NCBI RefSeq assembly: GCF_010726765.1
Contig: NZ_AP022601.1
Span: forward strand, 5,146,001 to 5,210,000
DNA: 64,000 nt
Direction of reading: 5' to 3'
Source of the DNA: Mycobacterium gallinarum
GTDB lineage: Bacteria; Actinomycetota; Actinomycetes; Mycobacteriales; Mycobacteriaceae
Shown here: one piece after another, positions 18,379-28,088 of the stretch
Position numbering within the stretch: position 1 is the stretch's first letter
Layout of the letters: each line of letters starts with the position of its first letter
Notes under the pieces: model-generated
What the model was told of the DNA's origin: nothing
The model's input: the letters and a program-made list of their open reading frames with translations, nothing else
The model's database searches: none
Position numbers and translations under genes: made by a program

Positions 18379-18988
18379 CCCCACGACGGTGCCTGATTCG
18401 TCGTCCACGACGGAAGCCATCCTCGACGCCGCCGTCGTCGAGTTCGAACAACACGGATTCCGCCGGGTGGCGCTCGACGATGTCGCGCGGCGCGCCAAGG
18501 TCAGCCGCACGACCATCTACCGGCGGTTCCGCAACAAGGACGAGCTGGTCGCGGCCGTCATCGAACGCGAGAACGTGACGCTGTTCGCCGACATCGCCAA
18601 CGAACTGAAACAGGCGGGCCCGCAGGCGAACTACTACGTCGAGGCCTTCACCCTGGCGATCCTGAAGTTCCGCAGGCACCGCGTTCTCGACCGGATGATC
18701 AGGGACGAGCCGGCGCTGGTCCTCGAACTGGCGGCTCAGCACCACGGTGCCGCGATCGTCCGAATGGCCGAGGCGCTGCGGGTCATTTTCCCGACCGGCT
18801 TCGCCGAGCGGATCGGTGAGCAGGCCGTCAACGAATTCGCCGACACGATTCTGCGCTATGCGGCGATGGCGCTGCTCCTGCCCAGCGCTCAACCGCTGGA
18901 CAGCGCTGACGACATCCGGGCCTTCGCCACGCAGCACTTCCTCCCCAGCTTGCCTGCCGCGCTGCGTGCCGCTCTAGCTGCTGATTAG
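18365..18988 (+). CDS. TetR-family transcriptional regulator
   Basis: 207 residues with the N-terminal HTH at about 15-60: [20 protein letters not shown], then [22 protein letters not shown]-terminal ligand-binding helical domain follows. The ATG lies inside the end of the MpaB-like gene. The likely role is autoregulation of the pair through the palindromes at 17489-17519, and possibly of the divergent WS/DGAT gene. The effector is unknown. Confidence 0.9.
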   Translation: MPGADPTTVPDSSSTTEAILDAAVVEFEQHGFRRVALDDVARRAKVSRTTIYRRFRNKDELVAAVIERENVTLFADIANELKQAGPQANYYVEAFTLAILKFRRHRVLDRMIRDEPALVLELAAQHHGAAIVRMAEALRVIFPTGFAERIGEQAVNEFADTILRYAAMALLLPSAQPLDSADDIRAFATQHFLPSLPAALRAALAAD

Positions 18989-19033
18989 CGCACCTCTGTT
19001 TGGTGGGTCACACCACGGGGCAAACAGACAGGC

Positions 19034-19348
19034 ATGGCTACCGAACAACAGCAGAGCAACGACGAGCTACAGAGCACCGAGGAACGGCGCAACGCCGAGC
19101 CCGAAACCGACGAACACCACAACGTCATCAACGCACCCGATCGGCCGGAACCCACGGAGAAGCCCGAGGTAACCGACGAGCACCGGGAAAAGGCCAAGGC
19201 AATGGCCAAGGACAACAACGACGACCGGCCGACGATCTCGATGCCGGGCACCGACGGCGCAGTATCGGGTACCGCGGTCAACGACTGGGTCGACGACGAC
19301 GGCAATCCCAAGTTCAGCGAGGAAAGTGGCAAGCAGGACAAAACATAG
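19034..19348 (+). CDS. Hydrophilic acidic hypothetical protein
   Basis: 104 residues, strongly hydrophilic, rich in Glu, Asp, Asn, Gln and Lys, with no hydrophobic core, signal peptide or membrane helix. It begins ATEQQQSNDELQSTEERRN and ends DDDGNPKFSEESGKQDKT. It is probably intrinsically disordered. I recognise the type as a mycobacterial conserved hypothetical but know no function. It stands alone, 45 bases after the TetR gene. Confidence 0.6.
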   Translation: MATEQQQSNDELQSTEERRNAEPETDEHHNVINAPDRPEPTEKPEVTDEHREKAKAMAKDNNDDRPTISMPGTDGAVSGTAVNDWVDDDGNPKFSEESGKQDKT

Positions 19349-19355
19349 ACCGCGT

Positions 19356-19361
19356 TAGAGT
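19356..19361 (+). promoter_or_regulatory. -10 element TAGAGT, leaderless start of the PPOX gene
   Basis: TAGAGT matches TANNNT and ends exactly six bases before the GTG at 19368, only a few bases after the preceding stop codon. No ribosome-binding site intervenes. This indicates an internal promoter giving a leaderless PPOX-P450 transcript. Confidence 0.55.
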
Positions 19362-19367
19362 TCCGGC

Positions 19368-19853
19368 GTGACCTCTCTCGAGAAGATCGCGCCCCCGTTC
19401 ATCGACATGGCCCATTCGATCGTGTGGGCCTCCGCCGCCACCGTCGACGCTAACGGCCATCCACGCAGTCGGGTGCTCCACCCGATCTGGGAGTGGGACG
19501 GCACCGACCTGTTCGGGTGGATCGCGACGGTGCCGAGCCCGATCAAGAAGGCGCACCTTGCGGTACACCCGCAGATGTCGCTGAACTACTGGACCCCGAG
19601 CCAGGACACCTGCAGCGCCGAATGCCTCGTCGAGTGGTATCTCGATGACGAGACCCGCGCCGCGGTGTGGGACAAATTCGCCAGTGCTCCAGCACCGGTG
19701 GGCTACGACCCCCGGATCATTCCGCAATGGGCCGACGGGCCCACGTCCGCGGATTTCGCGGCGTTGCGGCTGGCCCCGTACCGGTTGAGGGTCATGGCAG
19801 GCGCGGTCATGATGAAAGGTGAAGGCGCACCGCTGCTCTGGAGTGCGCAGTGA
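19368..19853 (+). CDS. Pyridoxamine 5'-phosphate oxidase-fold flavoprotein
   Basis: Split-barrel flavin- or F420-binding protein of 161 residues. Typical features are SIVWASAATVDANGHPRSRV (first strands), ILHPIWEW, KKAHLAVHPQMSLNYW and the C-terminal strand APYRLRVMAG. GTG start six bases after TAGAGT. Its stop overlaps the P450 start (GTGA), so the two are made together, suggesting a joint oxidation or a reductive partner role. The cofactor (FMN, F420 or haem) cannot be read. Confidence 0.78.
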   Translation: MTSLEKIAPPFIDMAHSIVWASAATVDANGHPRSRVLHPIWEWDGTDLFGWIATVPSPIKKAHLAVHPQMSLNYWTPSQDTCSAECLVEWYLDDETRAAVWDKFASAPAPVGYDPRIIPQWADGPTSADFAALRLAPYRLRVMAGAVMMKGEGAPLLWSAQ

Positions 19854-21208
19854 CCTCCACCGTCGACGTCGGCGCCCTGCCGTTGGTCCCGAAGAATCCC
19901 CTGCCGATCCATCGGTTGGTGAAGCTGGTGCGCAGGCTGGATACCGGGCAGGAAGTCATCCGCGATGCCGGTGGCACCATTACCCGCATCCAGTTCGGAC
20001 CGAAGAACTTCATACCGCCGATCGTGGCGGTGATGTCGCCCGAAGCGATGCGTGATGTGTTGGGGCGCAGCGACGCATCGTCTGACCGGTGCGTCATCCA
20101 CGACGAAGTGCGGAACATGGCCGGCGACAGCCTGTTCGTGCTGCCCAACGAACAGTGGCGGCCCCGTAAGCGGGCGCTGCAACCGGTGTTCACCAAGCAC
20201 AATGTCCGAAACTTTGGTGGCCATATGTCTAGGGCCGCACAGCATTTCGTCGATCGCTGGCTGGCGGGCGGCGATGTCGACCTCGACGTGGAATGCCGCA
20301 AGATCGCCATGCAGTCGTTGGGCCGCTCGGTGCTGGGTGTCGATCTCAACGAACGTGCCGACACCATCGCAAACTGCATGCACGTGGCGTCCTCCTACAC
20401 CGCCGACCGGGCGTTACGGCCGGTGCGCGCACCGCGATGGATGCCGACACCGGCGCGCCGCCGGGCCAGGGCCGCGGTCAGGAAAATGCGCACGATCACC
20501 GACGAGATGGTGGGGGCCTGCCGCGCCGACCCGACGCGGGACGCGCCGCTGGTGCAGGCCCTGCTCGCGGCGACCGATCCGGAAACCGGGCAGCCGATCT
20601 CGGACGACGACATCTCCAATGACCTGCTGATCTTCATGCTCGCCGGCCACGACACCACCGCGACGGCGCTCACCTACTCGTTGTGGATCCTGGGCCACCA
20701 TCCCGACGTCCAGGATCGGGTGGCCGCCGAGGCGGCGGCCATCGGCGATCGAGAGCTCACGCCCGACGACGTGCCCGCACTCGGCTACACCGTGCAGGTG
20801 CTGCACGAAGCGTTGCGGCTGTGTCCTCCCGCGGCGGGTGTCGCGCGGCTCGCGACTCGCGATATCGCGGTCAACGGATACCGAGTGCAGGCGGGCAGCC
20901 TCATCGCCGTGGGCATCTACGCGCTTCATCACGATCCGACGTTGTGGCCCAATCCAATGGACTTCGACCCCGACCGGTTCAGCCCGGAGAACGTCAGGTC
21001 CCGTGATCGCTGGCAGTTCCTCCCGTTTCTCGGCGGTGGGCGCCCCTGCATCGGCGAACATTTCGCACGGCTGGAGACCACGCTGGCGCTGGCCACCATC
21101 GTCCGGGCGATGAAGGTCAGCTCGCTGGACAAGGACTTCGACTGCGAGGTGCCGTTCACCACGGTCGCCAAGGGGCCGATCCGCGCGCACGTCGACCTGC
21201 GGCACTGA
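19850..21208 (+). CDS. Cytochrome P450
   Basis: Haem-thiolate monooxygenase of 452 residues. The oxygen-binding I-helix reads LAGHDTTATAL, the K-helix ExxR is in VLHEALRLCPP, and the haem-ligand loop FLPFLGGGRPCIGEHFA has its cysteine at C400. The first 20 residues lack a membrane anchor, as usual for bacterial P450s. No ferredoxin or reductase lies next to it. The CYP family number and substrate cannot be assigned by eye. Confidence 0.95.
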   Translation: MTSTVDVGALPLVPKNPLPIHRLVKLVRRLDTGQEVIRDAGGTITRIQFGPKNFIPPIVAVMSPEAMRDVLGRSDASSDRCVIHDEVRNMAGDSLFVLPNEQWRPRKRALQPVFTKHNVRNFGGHMSRAAQHFVDRWLAGGDVDLDVECRKIAMQSLGRSVLGVDLNERADTIANCMHVASSYTADRALRPVRAPRWMPTPARRRARAAVRKMRTITDEMVGACRADPTRDAPLVQALLAATDPETGQPISDDDISNDLLIFMLAGHDTTATALTYSLWILGHHPDVQDRVAAEAAAIGDRELTPDDVPALGYTVQVLHEALRLCPPAAGVARLATRDIAVNGYRVQAGSLIAVGIYALHHDPTLWPNPMDFDPDRFSPENVRSRDRWQFLPFLGGGRPCIGEHFARLETTLALATIVRAMKVSSLDKDFDCEVPFTTVAKGPIRAHVDLRH

Positions 21209-21214
21209 GGGCTC

Positions 21215-21604
21215 CTAGACCCTGGTGAGCAGCACAGCTTGCTCGAACGGCAGCCGTGCGAAGAGTGGCCGCCCCAGACCTGTCACCGATGCCGCTGCCT
21301 GGGCCTTCGGCATGACCCGCGGATCGCGCACCTCAAAGGTCTTGCCGTAACGCCTGATTCGGCCGCCACCAGCCGCGGCGATGTTCTTGAGCCAGTCCCG
21401 GTTGGGTCCGTAGGTCAGGAGGATCGCCACGCCGTCGTCGGTGGAGAAGACCGTCAGCGGGGTTCGGTACTGTTGGCCCGATTTGCGGCCGACGTGCTCG
21501 AGAATCCCCATCGTCGGCGCCCAACCAGCCCACAGCCGCTGGATCGGATTGGTCACGTGCCTGTTGAACCGCGCCAGCCATTGCGGTAGTTGCATACCGG
21601 CCAT
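21215..21604 (-). CDS. Deazaflavin (F420)-dependent nitroreductase-family protein
   Basis: 129 residues, Ddn/FDOR-B-like split barrel: ILEHVGRKSGQQYRTPLTVF, ILLTYGPNRDWLKNIAAAGGG and RRYGKTFEVRDPRVM are the family's recurring segments. The ATG is preceded by GAAGAG; a second ATG three codons in is possible. It converges with the P450 gene (6 bases apart) and diverges from a related gene only 15 bases away. Confidence 0.82.
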   Translation of the reverse strand: MAGMQLPQWLARFNRHVTNPIQRLWAGWAPTMGILEHVGRKSGQQYRTPLTVFSTDDGVAILLTYGPNRDWLKNIAAAGGGRIRRYGKTFEVRDPRVMPKAQAAASVTGLGRPLFARLPFEQAVLLTRV

Positions 21605-21619
21605 CAAACTCTTCAGGGC

Positions 21620-22006
21620 GTGGCGTACGTCAAGCCCCCGTGGTTCACGCGCACGATATTCAACAAGATCGCGATGGCGACCGGCATCGGCGGCAGCCAG
21701 ACGCTGACCGTGACCAAGCGCCTCAGCAGGCAACCGCAGAAGATCCCCGTGGTCGTGCCCGAGGTGGACGGGGTGAAGTACCTGGTGTCCACGCGCGGCG
21801 AGGCGGAGTGGGTGAAGAATGTGCGCGCTGTCCCCGACGTCATCGTCGGTGACCAGCGTTACGTCGCCAGCGAGATTCCGGTGGCGCAGCGGGCGCGCGT
21901 CATCGCCGCTTATCGCCCCCTGGCAGGCAAGGTCGTCGAGGGCTACTGGCGCCAGCTGCCCGACGATGCCGATCACCCGGTCTTCGTGTTGACCCCGAAG
22001 GGCTAG
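21620..22006 (+). CDS. Second deazaflavin-dependent nitroreductase-family protein
   Basis: 128 residues, same fold as its divergent neighbour: VTKRLSRQPQKIPVVVPEVDG, KYLVSTRGEAEWVKNVRAVPD and the C-terminal DADHPVFVLTP. The GTG start (MAYVKPPWFTRTIFN) gives the usual family length; a TTG ten codons upstream would overlap the start of the divergent gene. It may share transcription control with that gene. It lies 50 bases before hemL. Confidence 0.72.
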   Translation: MAYVKPPWFTRTIFNKIAMATGIGGSQTLTVTKRLSRQPQKIPVVVPEVDGVKYLVSTRGEAEWVKNVRAVPDVIVGDQRYVASEIPVAQRARVIAAYRPLAGKVVEGYWRQLPDDADHPVFVLTPKG

Positions 22007-22022
22007 CCACTACACCCTGTAG

Positions 22023-22050
22023 TTGACGCATTTGGCCCGGCTGGGAGACT
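22023..22050 (+). promoter_or_regulatory. hemL promoter candidate (TTGACG-N16-GAGACT)
   Basis: TTGACG (-35) is followed after 16 bases by GAGACT (-10), whose last base is exactly six bases before the hemL ATG. No ribosome-binding site is visible. The -10 departs from TANNNT at the first position. The arrangement predicts a leaderless hemL transcript. Confidence 0.5.
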
Positions 22051-22056
22051 GGTGGC

Positions 22057-23373
22057 ATGCGCAGCACCTCCTCAGCGACGGCGACCTCCGCTGCGCTGTT
22101 CGCCGACGCCTGCGCCCTCATCCCAGGTGGGGTGAACTCCCCGGTCCGGGCGTTCAACTCGGTCGGCGGCACCCCGCGGTTCATCACCTCGGCCAGCGGC
22201 TACTGGCTCACCGACGCCGACGACAACAAATATGTCGACCTCGTGTGCTCCTGGGGACCGATGATCCTCGGACACGCGCACCCCGCCGTCGTGGAGGCCG
22301 TTCAACGTGTCGCCGCCAATGGCCTGTCGTTCGGCGCCCCCACCCCGTCGGAGACCGAGCTCGCCGCAGAGATCATCGGGCGCGTCGCGCCCGTCGAGCG
22401 GATCCGCCTCGTGAACTCCGGTACCGAGGCCACCATGAGCGCGATCAGGCTCGCCCGCGGATACACGGGCCGGGCCAAGATCATCAAATTCTCCGGCTGC
22501 TATCACGGGCACAGCGATGCCCTCCTCGCCGACGCCGGGTCCGGTGTCGCCACGCTCGGCCTGCCTTCGTCGCCCGGTGTCACCGGGGCCGCCGCAGCCG
22601 ACACGATCGTCATGCCGTACAACAACGTCGCTGCGATCGAGGACATCTTCGCTCAATTCGGCGACGAGATCGCCTGCGTCATCACCGAGGCCAGCCCCGG
22701 CAACATGGGCACAGTCCCGCCGCTGCCCGGCTACAACGCGGCGCTGCGACGCATCACCGCCGACCACGGCGCGCTGCTGATCTCCGACGAGGTCATGACA
22801 GGGTTCCGGGTCAGCCGATCAGGTTGGTACGGAGTCGATCCCGTCGATGCCGACCTTTTCACGTTCGGCAAGGTCATGAGCGGCGGCCTGCCCGCCGCGG
22901 CGTTCGGGGGCAGGGCAGAGGTGATGGAACGACTGGCCCCGCTCGGCCCCGTCTACCAGGCAGGCACCCTGTCGGGCAATCCGGTGGCGATGGCCGCTGG
23001 GCTGGCCACGCTGCGCGCGGCCGACGACGCCGTATACGCAAGCCTGGATGCCAACGCCGACCGCCTCAACGGCCTGTTCACCGAGGCGTTGACCGAAGCG
23101 GGTGTGGCGCACCGGGTTCAGCGCGCCGGCAACATGCTCAGCGTGTTCTTCACCGATCAGCCGGTGACCGACTTCGCATCAGCGCGGGCGTCGGAAACCT
23201 GGCGCTTTCCCGCCTTCTTCCACGGACTGCTCGATGCGGGGATCTATCCGCCGCCCAGCGCATTCGAAACCTGGTTCGTCTCAGCCGCTCTGGATGACGA
23301 CGCATTCGACCGCATCGCCGCCGCCCTGCCGGGCGCCGCGCGTGCCGCAGCGGAAGCGACACCGCCCGCATGA
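22057..23373 (+). CDS. hemL: Glutamate-1-semialdehyde 2,1-aminomutase
   Basis: PLP enzyme making 5-aminolevulinate from the HemA product. 438 residues, class-III aminotransferase fold: [20 protein letters not shown] at the start, [43 protein letters not shown], and the PLP lysine K272 in [10 protein letters not shown]. Starts leaderless-like. It leads a tight run into the phosphatase (ATGA overlap) and the cytochrome c maturation genes. Confidence 0.97.
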   Translation: MRSTSSATATSAALFADACALIPGGVNSPVRAFNSVGGTPRFITSASGYWLTDADDNKYVDLVCSWGPMILGHAHPAVVEAVQRVAANGLSFGAPTPSETELAAEIIGRVAPVERIRLVNSGTEATMSAIRLARGYTGRAKIIKFSGCYHGHSDALLADAGSGVATLGLPSSPGVTGAAAADTIVMPYNNVAAIEDIFAQFGDEIACVITEASPGNMGTVPPLPGYNAALRRITADHGALLISDEVMTGFRVSRSGWYGVDPVDADLFTFGKVMSGGLPAAAFGGRAEVMERLAPLGPVYQAGTLSGNPVAMAAGLATLRAADDAVYASLDANADRLNGLFTEALTEAGVAHRVQRAGNMLSVFFTDQPVTDFASARASETWRFPAFFHGLLDAGIYPPPSAFETWFVSAALDDDAFDRIAAALPGAARAAAEATPPA

Positions 23374-23978
23374 CAGTGAAAACGGTGGTGCACGTGATGC
23401 GCCACGGCGAGGTGCACAACCCGGAGAAGATCCTGTACGGCCGGCTGCCGGATTACCACCTCTCGGACCGGGGTCGGGCCCAGGCGCAGGCGGTCGCCGA
23501 CTGGTTGGCCGAGCGCGACATCACCTACGTCGTGGCATCGCCGTTGGAGCGCGCACAGGAGACAGCCGGGCCGATCGCGGCCGCACACAATCTGCCGATC
23601 GACACCGACGGCGATCTGATCGAGTCGACGAATATCTTTCAGGGCCAACGGGTATCGCCGGGCGACGGTGCGCTGCGCAATCCGAGGAACTGGTGGCACC
23701 TGCGGAATCCGCGGCAGCCGTCGTGGGGTGAGCCCTACCGGGAGATCGCCGACCGGATGACGGCCGCACTTGAGCGGGCCCGCGGCGAGGCGGCCGGTCA
23801 TGAAGCGGTGTGCGTCAGCCACCAGCTGCCGGTCGAGACATTGCGGCGCGCCATGACGAAGCGGAACCTGCATCACTTCCCGACCCGTCGGCTGTGCAAC
23901 CTGGCTTCGCTGACGTCCTTCTACTTCCACGACGATGCCCTCGCCGGCTGGGGTTACGCGGAGCTGGCCGGGCAGTGA
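23370..23978 (+). CDS. Histidine phosphatase family protein (Rv0525-like)
   Basis: Phosphoglycerate mutase-like phosphatase of 202 residues. The phosphohistidine motif R11-H12-G13-E is in [31 protein letters not shown] carries the second Arg, and [12 protein letters not shown] the second His. The substrate is unknown. It is coupled to hemL by ATGA and to the thioredoxin-like gene by GTGA. Confidence 0.9.
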   Translation: MTVKTVVHVMRHGEVHNPEKILYGRLPDYHLSDRGRAQAQAVADWLAERDITYVVASPLERAQETAGPIAAAHNLPIDTDGDLIESTNIFQGQRVSPGDGALRNPRNWWHLRNPRQPSWGEPYREIADRMTAALERARGEAAGHEAVCVSHQLPVETLRRAMTKRNLHHFPTRRLCNLASLTSFYFHDDALAGWGYAELAGQ

Positions 23979-24613
23979 AGTCGTTGGTGGCCAGCTCCGG
24001 CGTTCGGCTCCTCGCGCTCATCGCTGCGGGTGCCGTGTGCATCGCGCTGGCCGGTTGCTCCACCGGAACCGACGCCGTCGCCCAGGGCGGCACGTTCGAG
24101 TTCGTCGCCCCCGGCGGTAAGACCGACATCACGTACGACCCGCCCGAAAGCCGCGGCCGCCCAGGCCCGTTGTCCGGTCCCGACCTGATCGATCCCGAGA
24201 GGACGATTTCGCTCGACGACTTTGCGGGCAAGGTCGTCGTGATCAACATCTGGGGGCAGTGGTGCGGGCCCTGCCGCACCGAGATGCCACAGTTGCAGCA
24301 GGTGTACGACGCGACGCGCGCGCAGGGTGTGGCGTTCCTCGGCATCGACGTCCGCGACAACAACCGGCAGGCCGCGGTCGATTTCGTCGTCGACCGCAAG
24401 ATCACCTTCCCGTCGATCTACGACCCGCCGATGCGGACGATGATCGCGTTCGGTGGCAGATACCCCACCACCGTCATCCCGTCGACGGTGGTGCTGGATC
24501 GCGAGCACCGCGTCGCCGCGGTGTTCCTGCGCGAACTTCTCGCGCAGGACCTGCAACCGGTCGTGGAACGCCTGGCCGCCGAGGCGCCGGAGCCGGGTGA
24601 GGGCGGCACGTGA
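23975..24613 (+). CDS. TlpA/ResA-like thioredoxin lipoprotein (Rv0526-like)
   Basis: Extracytoplasmic thiol-disulfide protein, 212 residues. It has a lipoprotein signal with lipobox LAGC (C28), then a thioredoxin domain with the active site WCGPC (C97 and C100) and the cis-Pro region [13 protein letters not shown]. It should reduce apocytochrome c or haem-ligation cysteines outside the membrane, taking electrons from CcdA encoded next door. GTG start in a GTGA overlap. Confidence 0.92.
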   Translation: MKSLVASSGVRLLALIAAGAVCIALAGCSTGTDAVAQGGTFEFVAPGGKTDITYDPPESRGRPGPLSGPDLIDPERTISLDDFAGKVVVINIWGQWCGPCRTEMPQLQQVYDATRAQGVAFLGIDVRDNNRQAAVDFVVDRKITFPSIYDPPMRTMIAFGGRYPTTVIPSTVVLDREHRVAAVFLRELLAQDLQPVVERLAAEAPEPGEGGT

Positions 24614-25410
24614 GTCTCGACCAGATCGACGAGCTGATGGCGGGTGGTCCGGTCCTGCTGGCCTTCCTCGTCAGCGCACTGGCCGGGCTGGTGTCCTTCG
24701 CCTCTCCGTGCGTGGTGCCGCTGGTACCGGGCTATCTGTCGTACCTCGCGGCCGTCGTGGGTGTGGAGGACCGGTCCGCACTGGGCACCTCGTCGGGGGA
24801 GAAAGGCGTCGCGGTCCGCACGGCGCGGGTGCGCGTCGCGGGAGCCGCAGCGCTGTTCGTCGCCGGGTTCACCGCGGTGTTCGTGCTCGGCACCGTCGCG
24901 GTGCTGGGCATGACGACGACGCTGATCACCAATCAGCTTCTGCTGCAACGTATTGGCGGCGTGGTCACCATCATCATGGGCCTGGTGTTCGTCGGCTTCA
25001 TTCCGGTCTTGCAACGAGACACCCGGTTCGCGCCGCGTCAGCTCTCCACGCTCGCCGGCGCTCCGCTGCTCGGCGCGGTATTCGCGCTCGGCTGGACGCC
25101 GTGTCTGGGACCGGCGCTGACCGGCGTCATCGCCGTGGCGTCGGCGACCGACGGTGTCAACGTGTGGCGGGGCGTGGCACTGGTCATCGCGTACTGCATG
25201 GGACTGGGAATCCCGTTCGTGCTTTTGGCTTTCGGCTCCGCGCGTGCCGTCCAGGGCATGGCGTGGCTGCGCAGGCACGCGCGTGCCATCCAGATCTTCG
25301 GCGGCGTGCTGCTCATCGCCGTCGGCATCGCGTTGGTCACCGGACTATGGGGCGATTTCGTGTCCTGGGTGCGCGACGCCTTCGTCAGCGACGTGACATT
25401 GCCGATATGA
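24610..25410 (+). CDS. ccdA: CcdA cytochrome c biogenesis protein (DsbD-like)
   Basis: Membrane electron carrier moving reducing power from cytosolic thioredoxin to the extracytoplasmic thioredoxin. 266 residues with six or more hydrophobic segments. The redox cysteines are C34 ([17 protein letters not shown]) and C165 ([10 protein letters not shown]), each in its typical Pro-rich helix context. Overlaps its neighbours by GTGA and ATGA, so the maturation genes are translated as a chain. Confidence 0.95.
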   Translation: MSLDQIDELMAGGPVLLAFLVSALAGLVSFASPCVVPLVPGYLSYLAAVVGVEDRSALGTSSGEKGVAVRTARVRVAGAAALFVAGFTAVFVLGTVAVLGMTTTLITNQLLLQRIGGVVTIIMGLVFVGFIPVLQRDTRFAPRQLSTLAGAPLLGAVFALGWTPCLGPALTGVIAVASATDGVNVWRGVALVIAYCMGLGIPFVLLAFGSARAVQGMAWLRRHARAIQIFGGVLLIAVGIALVTGLWGDFVSWVRDAFVSDVTLPI

Positions 25411-27083
25411 CCGACACATCCGCGCGAACCGGGCCCCCGCGAGAAGACGTGAAAGCCCCTAAAAGGACCCATTTCAAGGGGATTTCGCGTTTGCTTGCGC
25501 TGATGCGCAACACCTGGCGCACCTTGACGTCGATGGGCACTGCGCTGGTGCTGCTGTTCCTGCTCGCGCTCGCCGCCATCCCGGGTGCGCTACTGCCTCA
25601 GCGCAGCCTCAACGAGGCCAAGGTCGCGGAGTACATCGCCGAGCATTCGACGATCGGCCCGTGGCTGGACCGCCTGCAGGCGTTCGATGTGTTCTCCAGC
25701 TTCTGGTTCACCGCCATCTATGCGCTGCTGTTCATTTCACTCGTCGGCTGCCTGACGCCGCGGATGATCGAGCACGTCCGCAGCATGCGCGCGGTCCCGG
25801 TCGCGGCGCCGCGAAACTTCGGTCGGCTGCCCAAGCACCACACCGCCGAGGTGAGCGGCGAACCGCAGGCACTGGCGACGGCGATGACCGGCCGGCTGCG
25901 TGGGTGGCGCAAAGTCACTGACGTCCGCGACGGCAGCGTCGAAATATCGGCCGAGAAGGGCTATCTGCGCGAGTTCGGCAACATCGTCTTCCACTTCTCG
26001 CTGCTCGGCCTGCTCGTCGCCGTGGCCGCAGGGAAGCTGTTCGGCTACGAGGGAAACGTCATCGTCGTTGCCGACGGCGGGCCGGGTTTCTGCTCGGCGT
26101 CACCGGCGGCGTTCGACTCGTTCCGCGCCGGTAACACCGTCGACGGCACGTCCCTGCATCCGATCTGCCTGCGGGTCAACGACTTCCAGGCCGACTATCT
26201 GCCGTCCGGACAGGCCGTGTCGTTCGCCGCGGATATCGACTACCAGGCCGGGACGGACCTGACCTCGGACACCTGGCGGCCCTACCGCCTAGAGGTGAAC
26301 CACCCGTTACGCGTCGGCGGCGACCGGATCTACCTGCAGGGCCACGGCTACGCCCCGACGTTCACCGTCACTTTCCCCGACGGGCAGACCCGCACGCAGA
26401 CGCTGCAGTGGCGGCCCGACGATCAGATCACCATGCTGTCCTCGGGTGCGATGCGCTTCGACCCGCCGGCGGGCACCTACCCCGATCCGGATGAGCGGCG
26501 AAAGAACCAGATCGCCATCCAGGGTCTGTTCGCGCCCACCGAGCTGCTCCACGGGACGCTGCTGTCGTCGAGCTTTCCCGCGCCCAACGATCCGGCCGTC
26601 GCCATCGACATCTACAAGGGCGACACCGGCCTGGACACCGGCAGGCCGCAGTCGCTGTTCACCCTCGACCCACGCCTCATCGGGCAGGGCAGGCTGACCA
26701 AGCAGGCCAGGGTCAACCTCGGCGTCGGCGAGTCGACCCGCCTCGACGACGGCACCGTCGTGCGGTTCGACGGTGCGGTGCCGTTCATCAACGTGCAGGT
26801 GTCACACGACCCCGCCCAGATCTGGGTGCTGGTGTTCGCGCTGACCATGATGGCCGGTCTGCTGGTGTCCCTCGTCGTGCGGCGACGGCGGATCTGGATT
26901 CGAATCGGCCCCGGTGGGCCGGGTACCGTGAGCGTCGAGCTGGGCGGGCTGGCCCGTACCGACAACTCTGGTTGGGGCGACGAGTTCGAGCGGTTGACCG
27001 AGCGCCTGTTAGCCGGTGCCGACGATGCGCAGCGAGAGGAACCTGAGATGACCGAGCGAGAAGCGAAGCGGGATCGCGCATGA
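25407..27083 (+). CDS. resB: ResB/Ccs1 cytochrome c maturation protein
   Basis: Haem-handling subunit of system II cytochrome c maturation, 558 residues. Helices cluster near residues 38-60 and 95-115, with one near 195 and one near the C-terminus ([20 protein letters not shown]). A large extracytoplasmic domain of about 270 residues lies between the last two. [10 protein letters not shown] and [20 protein letters not shown] are characteristic. The ATG overlaps the ccdA stop. The C-terminal tail is charged ([10 protein letters not shown]). Confidence 0.93.
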   Translation: MTDTSARTGPPREDVKAPKRTHFKGISRLLALMRNTWRTLTSMGTALVLLFLLALAAIPGALLPQRSLNEAKVAEYIAEHSTIGPWLDRLQAFDVFSSFWFTAIYALLFISLVGCLTPRMIEHVRSMRAVPVAAPRNFGRLPKHHTAEVSGEPQALATAMTGRLRGWRKVTDVRDGSVEISAEKGYLREFGNIVFHFSLLGLLVAVAAGKLFGYEGNVIVVADGGPGFCSASPAAFDSFRAGNTVDGTSLHPICLRVNDFQADYLPSGQAVSFAADIDYQAGTDLTSDTWRPYRLEVNHPLRVGGDRIYLQGHGYAPTFTVTFPDGQTRTQTLQWRPDDQITMLSSGAMRFDPPAGTYPDPDERRKNQIAIQGLFAPTELLHGTLLSSSFPAPNDPAVAIDIYKGDTGLDTGRPQSLFTLDPRLIGQGRLTKQARVNLGVGESTRLDDGTVVRFDGAVPFINVQVSHDPAQIWVLVFALTMMAGLLVSLVVRRRRIWIRIGPGGPGTVSVELGGLARTDNSGWGDEFERLTERLLAGADDAQREEPEMTEREAKRDRA

Positions 27084-27099
27084 CGAACGCCGAGCGCCC

Positions 27100-28074
27100 A
27101 TGAACACCGACCACATCGACATCGGCCTGGCCCGGTACTCGGACTGGGCCTTCACCACGTCGGTCGTGGTGCTCGTCGGCGCCCTGCTCCTGCTCGCGGT
27201 CGAACTGGCGTACAGCCGAAGCCGCAAGGTCATCGAGCGTGAGGCGGTGGGTGCAGGTGTCGGCCCCGGCGGCGGCGGACCGGGCATCGTGGTCGAGCAG
27301 CCGCGGCGCAGTGTCGACGAGCGGATCGGCGGGGCGGGCCTGGCACTGACCTATCTCGGGATCGCCCTGTTGCTGGTCTGCATCGTGCTGCGCGGTATGG
27401 CCACCGCACGCGTGCCGTGGGGCAACATGTACGAGTTCATCAACCTGACGTGCTTCTCGGGCCTGGTGGCCGCGGCCATCGTGTTGCGCCGCCCTCAGGT
27501 CCGTGCGCTGTGGGTTTTCGTGTTGCTTCCGGTGCTGATCCTGCTCACGGTGTCGGGCCGCTGGCTCTACACCAACGCCGCTCCGGTCATGCCCGCACTG
27601 CAGTCCTACTGGCTGCCCATTCACGTCTCGGTGGTCAGCCTCGGGTCGGGTGTCTTCCTCGTCGCGGGCGTCGCGAGCATCCTGTTCCTGCTGAAGATGT
27701 CCAAGCTGGAAGAGCCCGATCGAGAGGGCCTGGTTGCCCGAGTCGTCCAGCGACTGCCTGACGCGCAGACGCTTGACCGCATTGCGTACCGCACGACGAT
27801 CTTCGCGTTCCCGGTGTTCGGCTTCGGTGTCATCTTCGGCGCGATCTGGGCCGAAGAGGCGTGGGGTCGGTACTGGGGCTGGGATCCCAAGGAAACGGTG
27901 TCGTTCATCGCGTGGGTGATATACGCCGCGTACCTCCATGCCCGCTCGACGGCCGGCTGGCGTGACAAGAAAGCCGCGTGGATCAACGTCGCCGGCTTCA
28001 TCGCGATGGTCTTCAATCTGTTCTTCATCAACCTCGTGACGGTGGGTCTGCACTCCTACGCCGGAGTTGGCTAG
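27100..28074 (+). CDS. ccsA: CcsA/ResC cytochrome c maturation and haem-export protein
   Basis: Polytopic haem-handling protein partnering ResB; 324 residues and about eight helices. The Trp-rich haem-binding signature is clear: EEAWGRYWGWDPKETVSFIA, with His residues in LPIHVSVVSLGSG and LHARSTAGWRDKKAAW. A poorly conserved linker rich in Gly (GVGPGGGGPG) follows the first helix. It starts 16 bases after resB and completes the CcdA/ResB/CcsA set. Confidence 0.95.
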   Translation: MNTDHIDIGLARYSDWAFTTSVVVLVGALLLLAVELAYSRSRKVIEREAVGAGVGPGGGGPGIVVEQPRRSVDERIGGAGLALTYLGIALLLVCIVLRGMATARVPWGNMYEFINLTCFSGLVAAAIVLRRPQVRALWVFVLLPVLILLTVSGRWLYTNAAPVMPALQSYWLPIHVSVVSLGSGVFLVAGVASILFLLKMSKLEEPDREGLVARVVQRLPDAQTLDRIAYRTTIFAFPVFGFGVIFGAIWAEEAWGRYWGWDPKETVSFIAWVIYAAYLHARSTAGWRDKKAAWINVAGFIAMVFNLFFINLVTVGLHSYAGVG

Positions 28075-28088
28075 AAGGGGACAAGAAG

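Noticed and set aside
16027..18516. 829-codon minus-strand frame
   Set aside because: Covers the WS/DGAT gene in another frame and runs antisense to the MpaB-like gene, both of which have clear motifs.
22023..23297. 424-codon plus-strand frame
   Set aside because: Out-of-frame shadow of hemL, Arg/Gly-rich with no motif.
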